From positions 2,046,001 to 2,110,000 of the forward strand of contig NZ_LT629771.1 in assembly GCF_900105175.1 (NCBI RefSeq): a stretch of 64,000 nucleotides of DNA, written 5' to 3'. The notes beneath the pieces are model-generated. The model was given only the letters and a program-made list of their open reading frames with translations, was not told the origin of the DNA and did not search any database. How positions within the stretch are numbered: position 1 is the stretch's first letter; every line of letters begins with the position of its first letter. The position numbers were made by a program, and so were the translations under genes. This DNA is from Jiangella sp. DSM 45060. Its GTDB lineage: Bacteria > Actinomycetota > Actinomycetes > Jiangellales > Jiangellaceae. Shown here piece by piece: positions 20,737 to 28,412 of this stretch.

Positions 20737-21615
20737 CTACTCGGACGGCGTGTAGCGCTGCTCCGGCTCGAAGACGGGCTCGGCGTCGTGGTCGAGCTCG
20801 AGGTGGACGGCGCCCTGCAGGTCGGTCAGGACGACGACGCCGCTGCCGTCCGCCGGCACGCGGTCGGGTGACGTACGCATGCGGGCCTGCACCTCGTGGC
20901 GGCCGGTCGGCGAGTCGTAGCTGACGGTGACGTCGAGCTCAGGGTCGTTGTGCAGCCAGAAGCGCACGCCGCCGAGCTGGAGCCGGCCCGCATACCGGTG
21001 GCCGTCCCGCCGAAGCCGCTCGATGCGCTGCTGACGTTCACGGGCATGGCGCAGGGCGGACGGGAGCCGCGCCACCACCGTCAGACCCCAGAGGGCGGCC
21101 AGCACCGCGACGGCCGCCGAGACGAGGGTGGCCTCGGTGCCGGGCACGCCGTCGAGCGCCTGGCGCACACCCTCGGCCCGGTCGGGCCCGGCCGCGACGG
21201 CGGCACCGGCGCCCGCACCCACGGTGACGCCGGCCAGCACCGGGACCAGGCGGAACAACGAGGCGGCCCGGCGCTGCCCGAAGCGCTCACGTGCGTGTTC
21301 GGCGAGGCCGACCGTGACGAGGAGGGCCAGGTAGCCGAGGACGAGCAGGCCGCCGACCAGCCAGCCCGCACCGACGTCCGCGCCACAGCCGGCGGACGTC
21401 GTGCAGCCCAGTGCCGCCGAGCCGAGCAGCGCCACCGCGGCCCAGGCCGTGAATGTCAGCAGGGCCGGGACCAGCAGGCGCGGGGTGAGGCGCCCTGGCG
21501 CCCGGCCCGGGGCGAGCCCGGTGATCCGGGACCCCTTGTCGGTGACGGAGAACACCGGCCGGTGGTCCCACCAGTCGGTGGAGTCGACGTTCCGGGGCGC
21601 CACAGCGTCGGTCAT
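20737..21615 (-). CDS. Membrane protein of unknown function
   Basis: A 292-residue protein with about four hydrophobic segments (residues 43-66, 79-101, 120-142 and 157-175). They are followed by a basic helix (RHARERQQRIERLRRDGHRY) and a soluble beta-rich C-terminal domain (LQLGGVRFWLHNDPELDVTVSYD). The N-terminus is polar, without a signal peptide. Start at 21615 is supported by AAAGAGGTGG upstream. It is divergent from the exonuclease gene with 103 bp between. No function can be assigned. Confidence 0.75.
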   Translation of the reverse strand: MTDAVAPRNVDSTDWWDHRPVFSVTDKGSRITGLAPGRAPGRLTPRLLVPALLTFTAWAAVALLGSAALGCTTSAGCGADVGAGWLVGGLLVLGYLALLVTVGLAEHARERFGQRRAASLFRLVPVLAGVTVGAGAGAAVAAGPDRAEGVRQALDGVPGTEATLVSAAVAVLAALWGLTVVARLPSALRHARERQQRIERLRRDGHRYAGRLQLGGVRFWLHNDPELDVTVSYDSPTGRHEVQARMRTSPDRVPADGSGVVVLTDLQGAVHLELDHDAEPVFEPEQRYTPSE

Positions 21616-21718
21616 GACCACCTCTTTCGGGTCGGTGCGGACCCATCCTCGCCGGAGCCACGTCGCGGCGCCAGAGCCCGTCTGACACGGGCCCGCGGGC
21701 GCGGCTACGGTAGGTCCG

Positions 21719-22582
21719 GTGAGAGTCGCCACCTGGAACGTCAACTCCGTCAAGCAGCGGCTGCCGCGGCTGCTGCCCTGGCTCGACCAACGCCGCCCCG
21801 ACGTCGTCTGCCTGCAGGAGACCAAGCTCGCCGACGACCTCATCGAGGACCTCCTCGGCGCCGAGCTCGACAAACGCGGCTACCAGGCGGCCTACCACGG
21901 TGAGGCGCGCTGGAACGGCGTCGCGCTGTTCTCCCGTGTGGGCCTCGACGACGTCGTCACCGGGCTGCCGGGCGGGCCGGGCTTCCCGCACCAGGAGGCC
22001 CGCGCCGTCTCCGCGACCTGCGGGGGAGTGCGGGTGCACTCGGTGTACGTGCCCAACGGCCGCGAGCCCGGCTCCGAGCACTACGCGTACAAGCTGGAGT
22101 GGCTGGCGGCGCTGCGCGCGCAGGTCGCGGCCGGCCCCGACGCCGTCATGGTGTGCGGCGACATGAACATCGCGCCCGCCGACGCCGACGTCTTCGACCC
22201 CGACGCCTACGTCGGGCAGACGCACGTCACCGAGCCCGAGCGGGCCGCCCTGGACGAGCTCCAGTCGGCCGGCCTGCACGACGTCGTCCGCGACCGCTGG
22301 CCGTCCGAGCGGGTGTTCACCTACTGGGACTACCGCGCCGGCATGTTCCACAAGGACCTCGGCATGCGCATCGACCTCGTGCTGGCCGGTGCGCCGGTCG
22401 CGGAGCGGGTGGCGGCCGCCTGGGTCGACCGGCACGCCCGCAAGGGCACCGGCCCCAGCGACCACGCGCCGGTCATCGTCGACCTCGACGACGCACCCGA
22501 CGGCGACATCGGACCGGTCGTCCCGCCGCCGTCGGCCGCCGCTCCCCGCCGCGGGTCGGTGCGGCTGCCGCAGTCGAAGTGA
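21719..22582 (+). CDS. xthA: Exodeoxyribonuclease III / AP endonuclease
   Basis: Cleaves DNA at abasic sites and removes 3' blocking groups in base-excision repair. The 287-residue protein has the exonuclease-endonuclease-phosphatase fold with RVATWNVNSVKQRL at the N-terminus, the metal-binding Glu in CLQETKL, VPNGREPGSE, GDMNIAP, TYWDYRAGMFHKDLGMRIDL and the catalytic SDHAPV near the C-terminus. GTG 21719 is the only plausible start. The final 30 residues are a Pro/Ser/Ala-rich tail. Confidence 0.93.
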   Translation: MRVATWNVNSVKQRLPRLLPWLDQRRPDVVCLQETKLADDLIEDLLGAELDKRGYQAAYHGEARWNGVALFSRVGLDDVVTGLPGGPGFPHQEARAVSATCGGVRVHSVYVPNGREPGSEHYAYKLEWLAALRAQVAAGPDAVMVCGDMNIAPADADVFDPDAYVGQTHVTEPERAALDELQSAGLHDVVRDRWPSERVFTYWDYRAGMFHKDLGMRIDLVLAGAPVAERVAAAWVDRHARKGTGPSDHAPVIVDLDDAPDGDIGPVVPPPSAAAPRRGSVRLPQSK

Positions 22583-22744
22583 CCGCATCGCCCGGCCCGG
22601 GCCGATCTCGTCAGATCGGTTGACATCGGCCGGGAAATGCGAGGAGATGGAATTCTCACAACGGCCGGGTCCGTCTCGTCGCCCGGCCCGGGAGCCCGTG
22701 GTCAAACAGCGTGCCACCTGCTTCGTCAGCGAAGGGGTGTGCGC

Positions 22745-23611
22745 ATGCCGACTCGAACCTCGTCCAATCCGTCCCCCGGCCACGCGCGGCTGCGTCCCGA
22801 CCGGCAAGACCGATTGCGGGCGCGACGCGAGCACGACGACCTCACCAACGACCTCCTCCGCCGGGCCGCCCGGCTGTCCGGCCGCGCTCGCCAGCGCGCC
22901 CTCGACGACGTCGTCGTCCGGAACCTCGGGCTGGCCGAGGCGATCAGCCGCCGCTACGCGGGGCGCGGCATCGACGCCGAGGACCTGCACCAGGTCGCCA
23001 GCGCCGGACTCGTCGCCGCCGCCCAGCGCTTCGACGCCGACCGCGGCGACGACTTCCTCTCCTTCGCCGTCCCCACCATCGTCGGCGAGGTGAAGCGGTA
23101 CTTCCGCGACCACGGCTGGTCCGTCCGCCCGCCCCGCCGCGTCCAGGAACTCCGCGCGTCGATGGCCGCGGCGGCCGACGAGCTGTCGCAGTCGCGCGGC
23201 ACCCTCCCGACGCCCGCCGAGCTGGCCGCCCACCTCGGCGCCGACCTCCCCGACGTGCTCGAGGCGGGCCGCGCCGCCGAGTGCTACGCCGCCGTCTCCC
23301 TCGACCACCCCACCACCGACCCCGGCAGCGACGGCGCCACCCTCGGCGACCTCCTCGGCGAGCCCGAGGGCGGCTACGCCCGCACCGAGGCCGTCGCCAC
23401 CCTCGCCGCCGCCTGCCGCAGCCTCTCGCCGCGCGACGGGCGCGTGCTCTACCTGCGCTACTTCCGCGGCCTCACCCAGCAGGAGATCGGCGACGAGCTC
23501 GGCGTCACGCAGATGCAGGTGTCGCGGCTGCTGATCCGCATCCTGCGGCGGCTGCGCACGACCATCGGTGAACTGGAGCCCGAGCCGGTCGGCGCCGGAC
23601 CCGGCCACTAG
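22745..23611 (+). CDS. SigB/SigF-family RNA polymerase sigma factor
   Basis: A 288-residue sigma-70 family protein lacking region 1. Region 2 is visible as VVVRNLGLAEAISRRYAGRGIDAEDLHQVASAGLVAAA and the promoter-melting FSFAVPTIVGEVKRYFRDHGW (here LSFAVPTIVGEVKRYFRDHG). Region 3 includes RRVQELRASMAAAADEL. Region 4 includes YLRYFRGLTQQEIGDELGVTQMQVSRLL. This group directs stress or developmental regulons and is usually held by an anti-sigma factor, none of which is encoded nearby. ATG 22745 is preceded by GAAGGGG; the open frame to 22637 is less likely coding. TTGACA at 22619-22624 may be part of its own promoter. Confidence 0.9.
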   Translation: MPTRTSSNPSPGHARLRPDRQDRLRARREHDDLTNDLLRRAARLSGRARQRALDDVVVRNLGLAEAISRRYAGRGIDAEDLHQVASAGLVAAAQRFDADRGDDFLSFAVPTIVGEVKRYFRDHGWSVRPPRRVQELRASMAAAADELSQSRGTLPTPAELAAHLGADLPDVLEAGRAAECYAAVSLDHPTTDPGSDGATLGDLLGEPEGGYARTEAVATLAAACRSLSPRDGRVLYLRYFRGLTQQEIGDELGVTQMQVSRLLIRILRRLRTTIGELEPEPVGAGPGH

Positions 23612-23662
23612 GTCGCGCGCGGCTCCGGACTCCGCCCGGGTCGCCGGCCGCGCTTGCTCTGG

Positions 23663-23741
23663 GCGGGCCGTGGCCGGCTGTTCCCGGCGGGCCGTGGCCC
23701 GGCCGTTCCCGGCGGGTCGTGGCCCGGCCGTTCCCGGCGGG
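23663..23741. repeat. Short tandem repeat, about 25-bp unit x3
   Basis: Three successive units resembling GTGGCCCGGCCGTTCCCGG separated by CGGG(C/T)C occupy the space between the convergent sigma factor and MFS genes. The GC-rich self-complementary units could form stem-loops that end transcription from both sides. Confidence 0.7.
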
Positions 23742-25181
23742 TCAGTGCACCGGCATGCCAGTCATCGCCGGCTTGCCGGCCGGTACCAGCAGCCACGCGA
23801 CCACGCCCGCCACCACGGCGGCGCCGGCGCCGGCCGCGAACGCGCCCGTGAACCCGTCGGTGCCGGTCGCGCCGGGCGCGAGGTCGGCCGCGGCGATGCT
23901 CGACGCCAGCGCCACACCCAGCGCGCCGCCGAACTCGTGGAACGTGTTCACCAGCCCGGACGTGAGCCCGGCCTCGTGGTGGTCGACGTGCGCGAGCGCG
24001 GTCGTGGTGGCAGTGACGAACCCGCCGCCGAGGCCGGCCGTGGCGATGCTCATGCCGGTCACCAGCAGCGCCGTGTCCACGCTCCCGCCGTCGCGCGTCG
24101 TGGCGACGGACGCCAGCGCGAGCCCGCCGGCGGCGATCGTCAGCGCCATCACCGCCACCAGCCGCGGCCCCACCCGGCCGACCGCCTGCCCGCCGAGGTG
24201 CGCTCCCGCCGCGACCGCTACCGCCACCGGGAGGAACAGCAACCCCGTGATCAGCGCGCCGTGGCCGCGCACGTGCTGCAGGTAGAACGAGCCGAGGAAG
24301 AACGACGAGATCAGCAGCCCGGTCGCCACCAGCATGAGCACCACGCCGGTCAGCACCGGCCGCCGGGTCAGGATCCGCGGGTCGACGAGCGGAGCCTTCA
24401 GCCGGCGCTGCAGCAGCACGAAGACGACGTACAGCACCACCGCCGCCACCACCGGCACCACCGCCGACGACCCCGTCCACCCGTCGTCGCCCGCGTTGAC
24501 CAGGCCGTAGATCAGCGCCGCCGTCGCCGACGTCACCAGCACCGCTCCCGGCACGTCCAGCCGCCGCTGCCGCGCGTCGTCGTGCGCGGGGTGGGCGCTG
24601 CCGTGGGCACCCACCGTGGCGAGCAGCCGCGTCAGCAGCACGACCAGCACGATGCCGACCGGCACGTTCACATAGAAGATCCACGACCAGCCGGGTCCGG
24701 CCGTCAACAGTCCGCCGACCAGCACGCCGGCCGCCGACCCCGCGCCGCCGAGGGCGGCCCAGACGCCGAGGGCGCGGTTGCGCTCCGCCCCGTGGAACGT
24801 CGTCGCGACGATGGACAGCGCGGCCGGCGAGAGCAGCGCGGCGCCGACGCCCTGGACGATGCGGCCGCCGATCAGCGACTCCGCGTTCCACGCCAGCCCG
24901 CTGACCAGCGACGCCGCCGTGAACAGCGTCAGGCCGGCGAGCACGGTGCGGTGTGCGCCGAAGAGGTCGGCGAGCCGGCCGCCGAGCAGCAGCAACCCGC
25001 CGAACATCAGCGTGTACGCCGAGACGACCCAGGTCAGCGCGGTGCGCGACAGCGACAGCTCGGCGCCGATGTCGGGCAGCGCCACCGCCACCACCGTCAC
25101 GTCGAGCACCAGCATGAACTGGGCCACGCCGAGCAGCGCCAACAGCCGCCACCGACCGGCGGCGGACGGATTCGCGGTCAT
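23742..25181 (-). CDS. DHA2-type MFS drug exporter
   Basis: A 479-residue major facilitator with about 14 predicted helices, typical of the DHA2 (EmrB/QacA) group of proton-driven drug exporters. It shows LDVTVVAVALPDIGAELSLS in helix 1 (motif D1-like), GGRLADLFGAHRT in the first cytoplasmic loop (motif A), GRIVQGVGAALLSPAAL (motif B) and SAAGVLVGGLLTAGPGWSWIF (motif C). The start at 25181 is supported by AGGGG five bases upstream. It is divergent from a TetR gene, the normal arrangement for a repressor-controlled efflux pump. Confidence 0.92.
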   Translation of the reverse strand: MTANPSAAGRWRLLALLGVAQFMLVLDVTVVAVALPDIGAELSLSRTALTWVVSAYTLMFGGLLLLGGRLADLFGAHRTVLAGLTLFTAASLVSGLAWNAESLIGGRIVQGVGAALLSPAALSIVATTFHGAERNRALGVWAALGGAGSAAGVLVGGLLTAGPGWSWIFYVNVPVGIVLVVLLTRLLATVGAHGSAHPAHDDARQRRLDVPGAVLVTSATAALIYGLVNAGDDGWTGSSAVVPVVAAVVLYVVFVLLQRRLKAPLVDPRILTRRPVLTGVVLMLVATGLLISSFFLGSFYLQHVRGHGALITGLLFLPVAVAVAAGAHLGGQAVGRVGPRLVAVMALTIAAGGLALASVATTRDGGSVDTALLVTGMSIATAGLGGGFVTATTTALAHVDHHEAGLTSGLVNTFHEFGGALGVALASSIAAADLAPGATGTDGFTGAFAAGAGAAVVAGVVAWLLVPAGKPAMTGMPVH

Positions 25182-25196
25182 CCCTACCCCTAACAT

Positions 25197-25250
25197 GAAC
25201 ACAGCTGTTTGACTTGTGCACCGTACACTAACTCGAACAGAGGTGTTCGA
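25197..25250. promoter_or_regulatory. Pair of palindromes in the MFS/TetR divergent promoter (candidate TetR operators)
   Basis: Site A, GAACA-CAGC-TGTTT (25197-25210), and site B, TCGAACA-GAGG-TGTTCGA (25233-25250), share the pattern GAACA-N4-TGTTY with centres 38 bp apart. They flank TACACT (25224-25229), a plausible -10. The dyad size and the position between efflux gene and TetR gene match autoregulating TetR systems. Confidence 0.6.
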
Positions 25251-25266
25251 CAAGACGGGAGTACGG

Positions 25267-25857
25267 ATGCCGGTCACGACGGGCAAGCGCGCCGACGCCC
25301 AGCGCAACGTCGCCGCGATCCTGGATGCCGCGGCGGCCTGTCTGGCCCGCGATCCGGACGCGAGCGTCTCGGACATCGCCGCGGCCGCCGGGGTGGGGCG
25401 GGTGACGCTCTACGGCCATTTCGGGTCGCGCACCGAACTGCTCGACGCGGCGTTCGTCCGGGCGGTGACCCGCGCGCACGAAGCCCTCGACGCCGTCGAC
25501 CTCACCGGCGACGCGCGCGAGGCGCTGGCCCGGCTGGTGGCGTCGAGCTGGAAGGTGATCGACGAGTCGCGGATGCTGCTGGTCGCGGCGCAGCGGGCGT
25601 TGCCGCCGGAGCGGATCCGCGAACTGCACGAGAACCCGATGCGCCGCGTGCGGTCGCTGCTCGAGCGTGGCCGGGCCGCCGGTGTGTTCCGGTTCGACCT
25701 GACGGCGGACTGGCTGGTGGCGGTCTTCTACACGGTCGTCCACGGCGCGGCCGACGAGATCGGCGCCGGCCGGCTGGCTCCTGAGGCCGCGGCCGACGCG
25801 ATCACCGCCACGTTGCTGGCCGCCTTCACCCCGCCCGGCCGCCCCGTCCCCGGCTGA
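25267..25857 (+). CDS. TetR-family transcriptional regulator
   Basis: A 196-residue repressor with an N-terminal helix-turn-helix: RADAQRNVAAILDAAAACLA, then SVSDIAAAAGVGRVTLYGHFGSRTELLDAAF, the classical TetR recognition region ending in the YxHF motif. The C-terminal half is helical and ligand-binding. ATG 25267 is chosen for GGGAG just upstream; a start at 25216 would place coding sequence across the palindromic operator. It most likely represses the divergent DHA2 exporter and itself. The ligand is not predictable. Confidence 0.9.
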   Translation: MPVTTGKRADAQRNVAAILDAAAACLARDPDASVSDIAAAAGVGRVTLYGHFGSRTELLDAAFVRAVTRAHEALDAVDLTGDAREALARLVASSWKVIDESRMLLVAAQRALPPERIRELHENPMRRVRSLLERGRAAGVFRFDLTADWLVAVFYTVVHGAADEIGAGRLAPEAAADAITATLLAAFTPPGRPVPG

Positions 25858-25926
25858 CGGTCGTCGTCAGCGCGCCGGGGGATCGGCGAGGCCCCTACGG
25901 CCTGGTCGGGTACCGCCTGCCGCGCC

Positions 25927-26201
25927 TCGAGTGTGCGTCGGCGGCGTGGTGTCTCGGTTGCGTGTCGTGCGTGCGTGGCGGGGTGGCTGGACCCCTCCCG
26001 GCCCGGGTGGGGCCCACCCTATGGGCGGGCGCCGACAACGTCGCTGCGAACCAGCCGCGTGCCCGGCGTCGAGTGTGCGTCGGCGGCCTGGTGTCTCGGC
26101 GGCGTGTCGTGTCGTGCGGGCGTGGCGGGGTGGCTGGACCCCTCCCGGCCCGGGTGGGGCCCACCCTATGGGCGGGCACCGACAACGTCGCGGCGAACCA
26201 C
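25927..26201 (+). repeat. Two tandem copies of dispersed GC-rich repeat, type B
   Basis: Two direct copies of a 142-147-bp unit begin at TCGAGTGTGCGTCGGCGG (25927 and 26069) and each contains ACCCCTCCCGGCCCGGG (25991 and 26138), the core CCCACCCTATGGGCGGGC and a tail GACAACGTCG. The second copy has a five-base insertion. They fill the gap between the convergent TetR and ThrRS genes. The tail distinguishes this subtype from type A near 3.0 and 48.7 kb. Confidence 0.85.
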
Positions 26202-26228
26202 CGGCCACCTGCCGGCTCGCCGCCGGCG

Positions 26229-26360
26229 ACGCGCAGGCCCGCCACTGGGCCGCGCAGGCCCGCGACCGGGGCCACGCGCAGGCCCGTCACCGGGCGATAC
26301 GCCGGCACGTGACCGGGCGATACGCCGGCCCGCTACCGGCGCATCGCCCGGTCGCCAGCC
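26229..26360. repeat. Imperfect short tandem repeats
   Basis: Successive units resembling CGCAGGCCCGCGACCGGGC and then CGGGCGATACGCCGGC occur about three times each, adjacent to the type B repeats and immediately downstream of the ThrRS stop. No coding potential is apparent. Confidence 0.6.
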
Positions 26361-26367
26361 CTCGCCG

Positions 26368-27579
26368 TCACCAGAGGTCGGGCACGTAGGCCGACGCGCG
26401 GGCGGAGAGGCGGCTGACGGCCTCGGCGGAGGGCATCGGCTCGAGCTGACGGCCGTCCCGAAGGCGCAGCGCCACCGCGTCCGCCGCGACCTCCCGTGCG
26501 CCGGCCACCACGACGTACGGGGCGAGGCGGGCGGCGTGGATGCGTGCGCCGACGCTGCCCTCGTCCGCCCCGGCGACCGACACGCGCAGCCCGGCGTCCA
26601 AGCACCGGGCGGCTAGGCCGCGCGCGAACGCGTCCTGCTCCGGCCCGACCGGCACCAGCACCACCTGCACGGGTGCCAGCCACGGCGGGAACGCGCCGCC
26701 GTGCACCTCGATCAGCTGCGCGACCGCCCGTTCCAGGCTGCCGATGATGCTCCGGTGCACCATGACCGGCCGGTGCCGGCCACCGTCGGCGCCGACGTAG
26801 CCGAGGTCGAAGCGGGCCGGCTGGTGGAAGTCGATCTGGACGGTCGACAGGGTCGACTCGCGCCCGGCGGCGTCGGCGATCTGCACGTCGACCTTGGGGC
26901 CGTAGAACGCCGCCTCGCCCTCCTCGGCCTCGTGCGACAGGCCGGCCGCGGACAGCGCCTCGACCAGCAGCGCCGCCGACCGCTCCCAGTCAGGCGGCGC
27001 GCCCGCGTACTTGCCGCCGGCGTCGGGCAGCGAGAGTCGCACCCGCACGGGCTCGATCCCCATCGCCGCGTGGGCGGAGCGGATCAGTGCCAGCGCGGCG
27101 GCCGCCTCCTCCGCGGCCGACGAGACCGGGCAGAAGACGTGCGCGTCGTTGAGCTGGATGGACCGCACCCGGGTCATGCCGCCGAGCACGCCGGACGGCT
27201 CGGAGCGGTACATGCCGCCGAGCTCGGCCAGCCGCAATGGCAGCTCCCGATAGGACCGCCCGCGGGAGCGGTAGATGAGCGCGTGGTGCGGGCAGAGGCT
27301 CGGCCGCAGCACGAGTTCCTCCCCGCCGACGGGCATCGGCGGGAACATGTCGTCGCGGTAGTGCGACCAGTGGCCGGAGAGCTCGTACAGCTCGCGCTTG
27401 CCGAGGGCGGGGGAGTGGACGTGCTGGTAGCCGGCTCGCCGCTCGATGGCGTGGACGTACTCCTCGAGCGCGTGGCGGACGGCGGCGCCGGCGGGCAGCC
27501 AGTACGGCAGGCCGGCGCCGATGAGCGGGTCGGAGCCGAACAGCTCCAGCTCGCGGCCGAGTTTGCGGTGGTCGGGCAT
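26368..27579 (-). CDS. Truncated-architecture threonyl-tRNA synthetase (catalytic plus anticodon domains only)
   Basis: A 403-residue class II synthetase starting at MPDHRKLGRELELF, exactly where the catalytic core of full-length (about 640-residue) ThrRS begins. The TGS and editing domains are therefore absent. Motif 2 (YRSEPSGVLGGMTRVR) and motif 3 (HRSIIGSLERAVAQLIE) are intact, and the zinc ligands are conserved (Cys in LRPSLCPHH, His in NDAHVFC, His in VMVHRS). The anticodon-binding domain follows (VQVVLVPVGPEQ onward). Start 27579 has GGGAG upstream. It is probably a second, non-editing ThrRS; such enzymes serve in zinc scarcity or antibiotic resistance in other bacteria. A threonine attenuator precedes it. 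Confidence 0.9.
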   Translation of the reverse strand: MPDHRKLGRELELFGSDPLIGAGLPYWLPAGAAVRHALEEYVHAIERRAGYQHVHSPALGKRELYELSGHWSHYRDDMFPPMPVGGEELVLRPSLCPHHALIYRSRGRSYRELPLRLAELGGMYRSEPSGVLGGMTRVRSIQLNDAHVFCPVSSAAEEAAAALALIRSAHAAMGIEPVRVRLSLPDAGGKYAGAPPDWERSAALLVEALSAAGLSHEAEEGEAAFYGPKVDVQIADAAGRESTLSTVQIDFHQPARFDLGYVGADGGRHRPVMVHRSIIGSLERAVAQLIEVHGGAFPPWLAPVQVVLVPVGPEQDAFARGLAARCLDAGLRVSVAGADEGSVGARIHAARLAPYVVVAGAREVAADAVALRLRDGRQLEPMPSAEAVSRLSARASAYVPDLW

Positions 27580-27619
27580 GTGGTCTCCCTGGGAAGGGGG
27601 ACGAGTGACCGCGGCGGCG

Positions 27620-27643
27620 CGCCCGGGGCACTCGCCCCGGGCG
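27620..27643 (-). terminator. Attenuator hairpin upstream of the short ThrRS gene
   Basis: On the minus strand CGCCCGGGGC-GAGT-GCCCCGGGCG forms a perfect 10-bp stem with a four-base loop, 13 bases after the leader peptide stop and 41 bases before the ThrRS start. No U-run follows, which is common in GC-rich actinobacteria. Its 5' arm (27634-27640) can instead pair with leader bases 27664-27670 (GUCCCGG with CCGGGGC), the arrangement expected of an antiterminator. Confidence 0.65.
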
Positions 27644-27655
27644 GTCGAACAGGAG

Positions 27656-27706
27656 TCAGCGCGCCGGGACGGTGTCCGGCGTCGTCGTCGCGTAGGCGCG
27701 CTGCAT
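27656..27706 (-). CDS. Threonine-rich leader peptide of the ThrRS attenuator
   Basis: A 16-codon reading frame, MQRAYATTTPDTVPAR, has four Thr codons, three of them consecutive (ACG ACG ACG, 27688 down to 27680). Codons 2-4 (CAGCGCGCC, 27703-27695) are perfectly complementary to the end of the frame (GGCGCGCTG, 27665-27657), giving a 9-bp 1:2 stem around the Thr codons. Ribosome stalling at the Thr codons would mask arm 1 and free arm 2 to pair with the attenuator's 5' arm. There is no strong Shine-Dalgarno, so translation from a near-leaderless transcript is possible. A longer in-frame reading of the ThrRS from 27723 overlaps this frame but has no conserved content. Confidence 0.65.
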   Translation of the reverse strand: MQRAYATTTPDTVPAR

Positions 27707-27766
27707 GCCGCCGAAGGTAGCATCCGGCGGACGGCGTCCGCGCCTGGATTTCCGCCCCTCCACCGA

Positions 27767-27787
27767 ATCCTACTGAATTGGTAGGAT
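27767..27787. promoter_or_regulatory. Palindrome containing back-to-back -10 elements
   Basis: ATCCTAC-TGAATTG-GTAGGAT is a perfect 7-bp inverted repeat with a 7-bp centre. TAGGAT appears at its end on both strands (plus 27782-27787, minus 27772-27767) and fits a TAnnnT -10 in each direction. It sits 32 bp before the FMN reductase gene and 60 bp before the ThrRS leader. A dimeric regulator bound here would block both promoters. Confidence 0.55.
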
Positions 27788-27818
27788 AATCGAGCCGACC
27801 CCGACCGAGGAGGCCACC

Positions 27819-28412
27819 ATGCCGGCTGAGCAGCACGATCGCCCCGTCGACCTGGTGGTGCTGACGGCGGGGACGGCGCCGTCGTCGCGCATCCGGGCGG
27901 TCGCGGCGGCGTTCGCCGTCGAGCTGGCCGGCCGGCTGCCGCGGCCGCCGGTCTGGCGCGACGTCGTCGACCTGACGGCGCACGTGCCCGACCTCGCCGG
28001 CGTGCCGTCGGCCGGGGTCGCGGAGCTGGTCGACGCCGTCCTGACGGCCGACGTCGTGGTGCTGGCGACGCCGGTCAGTCGCGCGTCGTTCACCGGGGTG
28101 CTCAAGTTGTTCCTCGACCGCCTGCCCGACGCCGCGCTCGCCGGCACCGTCGTCGTCCCGGTGACGCTGTCGCGCGACCCGGCCGAGCGGCACGCCGCCG
28201 ACCGTCAGCTGCGCCCCGTCCTCGACAGCCTCGGCGCCGCGCTGCCCGTCGCGTCGTTCGTCGTCGACGAGACCGAGCTGGCCGACGTCGCGGCGCTGGC
28301 CGACGCGTGGACGCGGCGGCACGCCGGGCTGGTGGCGGCCGCGGTGACCGAGCTCAGGCGGCCGTCCGCTCGCTGCGATACCGGCCCGGCGGCCGGGCGT
28401 ACTCGCGCTTGA
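27819..28412 (+). CDS. NADPH-dependent FMN reductase-like flavoprotein
   Basis: A 197-residue protein of the flavodoxin-like FMN_red family. It has VDLVVLTAGTAPSSRIRAVAAAFAVEL for phosphate binding at the N-terminus, ADVVVLATPVSRASFTGVLKLFLDRLP (the family's flavin and substrate loop) and a C-terminal helix. Such enzymes supply reduced FMN to two-component monooxygenases or reduce quinones; the SsuE/MsuE-like architecture suggests sulfur-compound metabolism, which is inference. The last 59 bases overlap the 3' end of the convergent AraC gene, and the C-terminal 20 residues are unconserved-looking, Arg/Ala-rich sequence. Confidence 0.82.
   Translation: MPAEQHDRPVDLVVLTAGTAPSSRIRAVAAAFAVELAGRLPRPPVWRDVVDLTAHVPDLAGVPSAGVAELVDAVLTADVVVLATPVSRASFTGVLKLFLDRLPDAALAGTVVVPVTLSRDPAERHAADRQLRPVLDSLGAALPVASFVVDETELADVAALADAWTRRHAGLVAAAVTELRRPSARCDTGPAAGRTRA

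Noticed and set aside
22637-22744. N-terminal extension of the sigma factor
   Set aside because: The sequence is unconserved and a good Shine-Dalgarno precedes ATG 22745.
27580-27780. T-box riboswitch for the ThrRS gene
   Set aside because: No AGGGTGGNACCGCG-type T-box sequence was found; the leader peptide and hairpins fit ribosome-mediated attenuation better.
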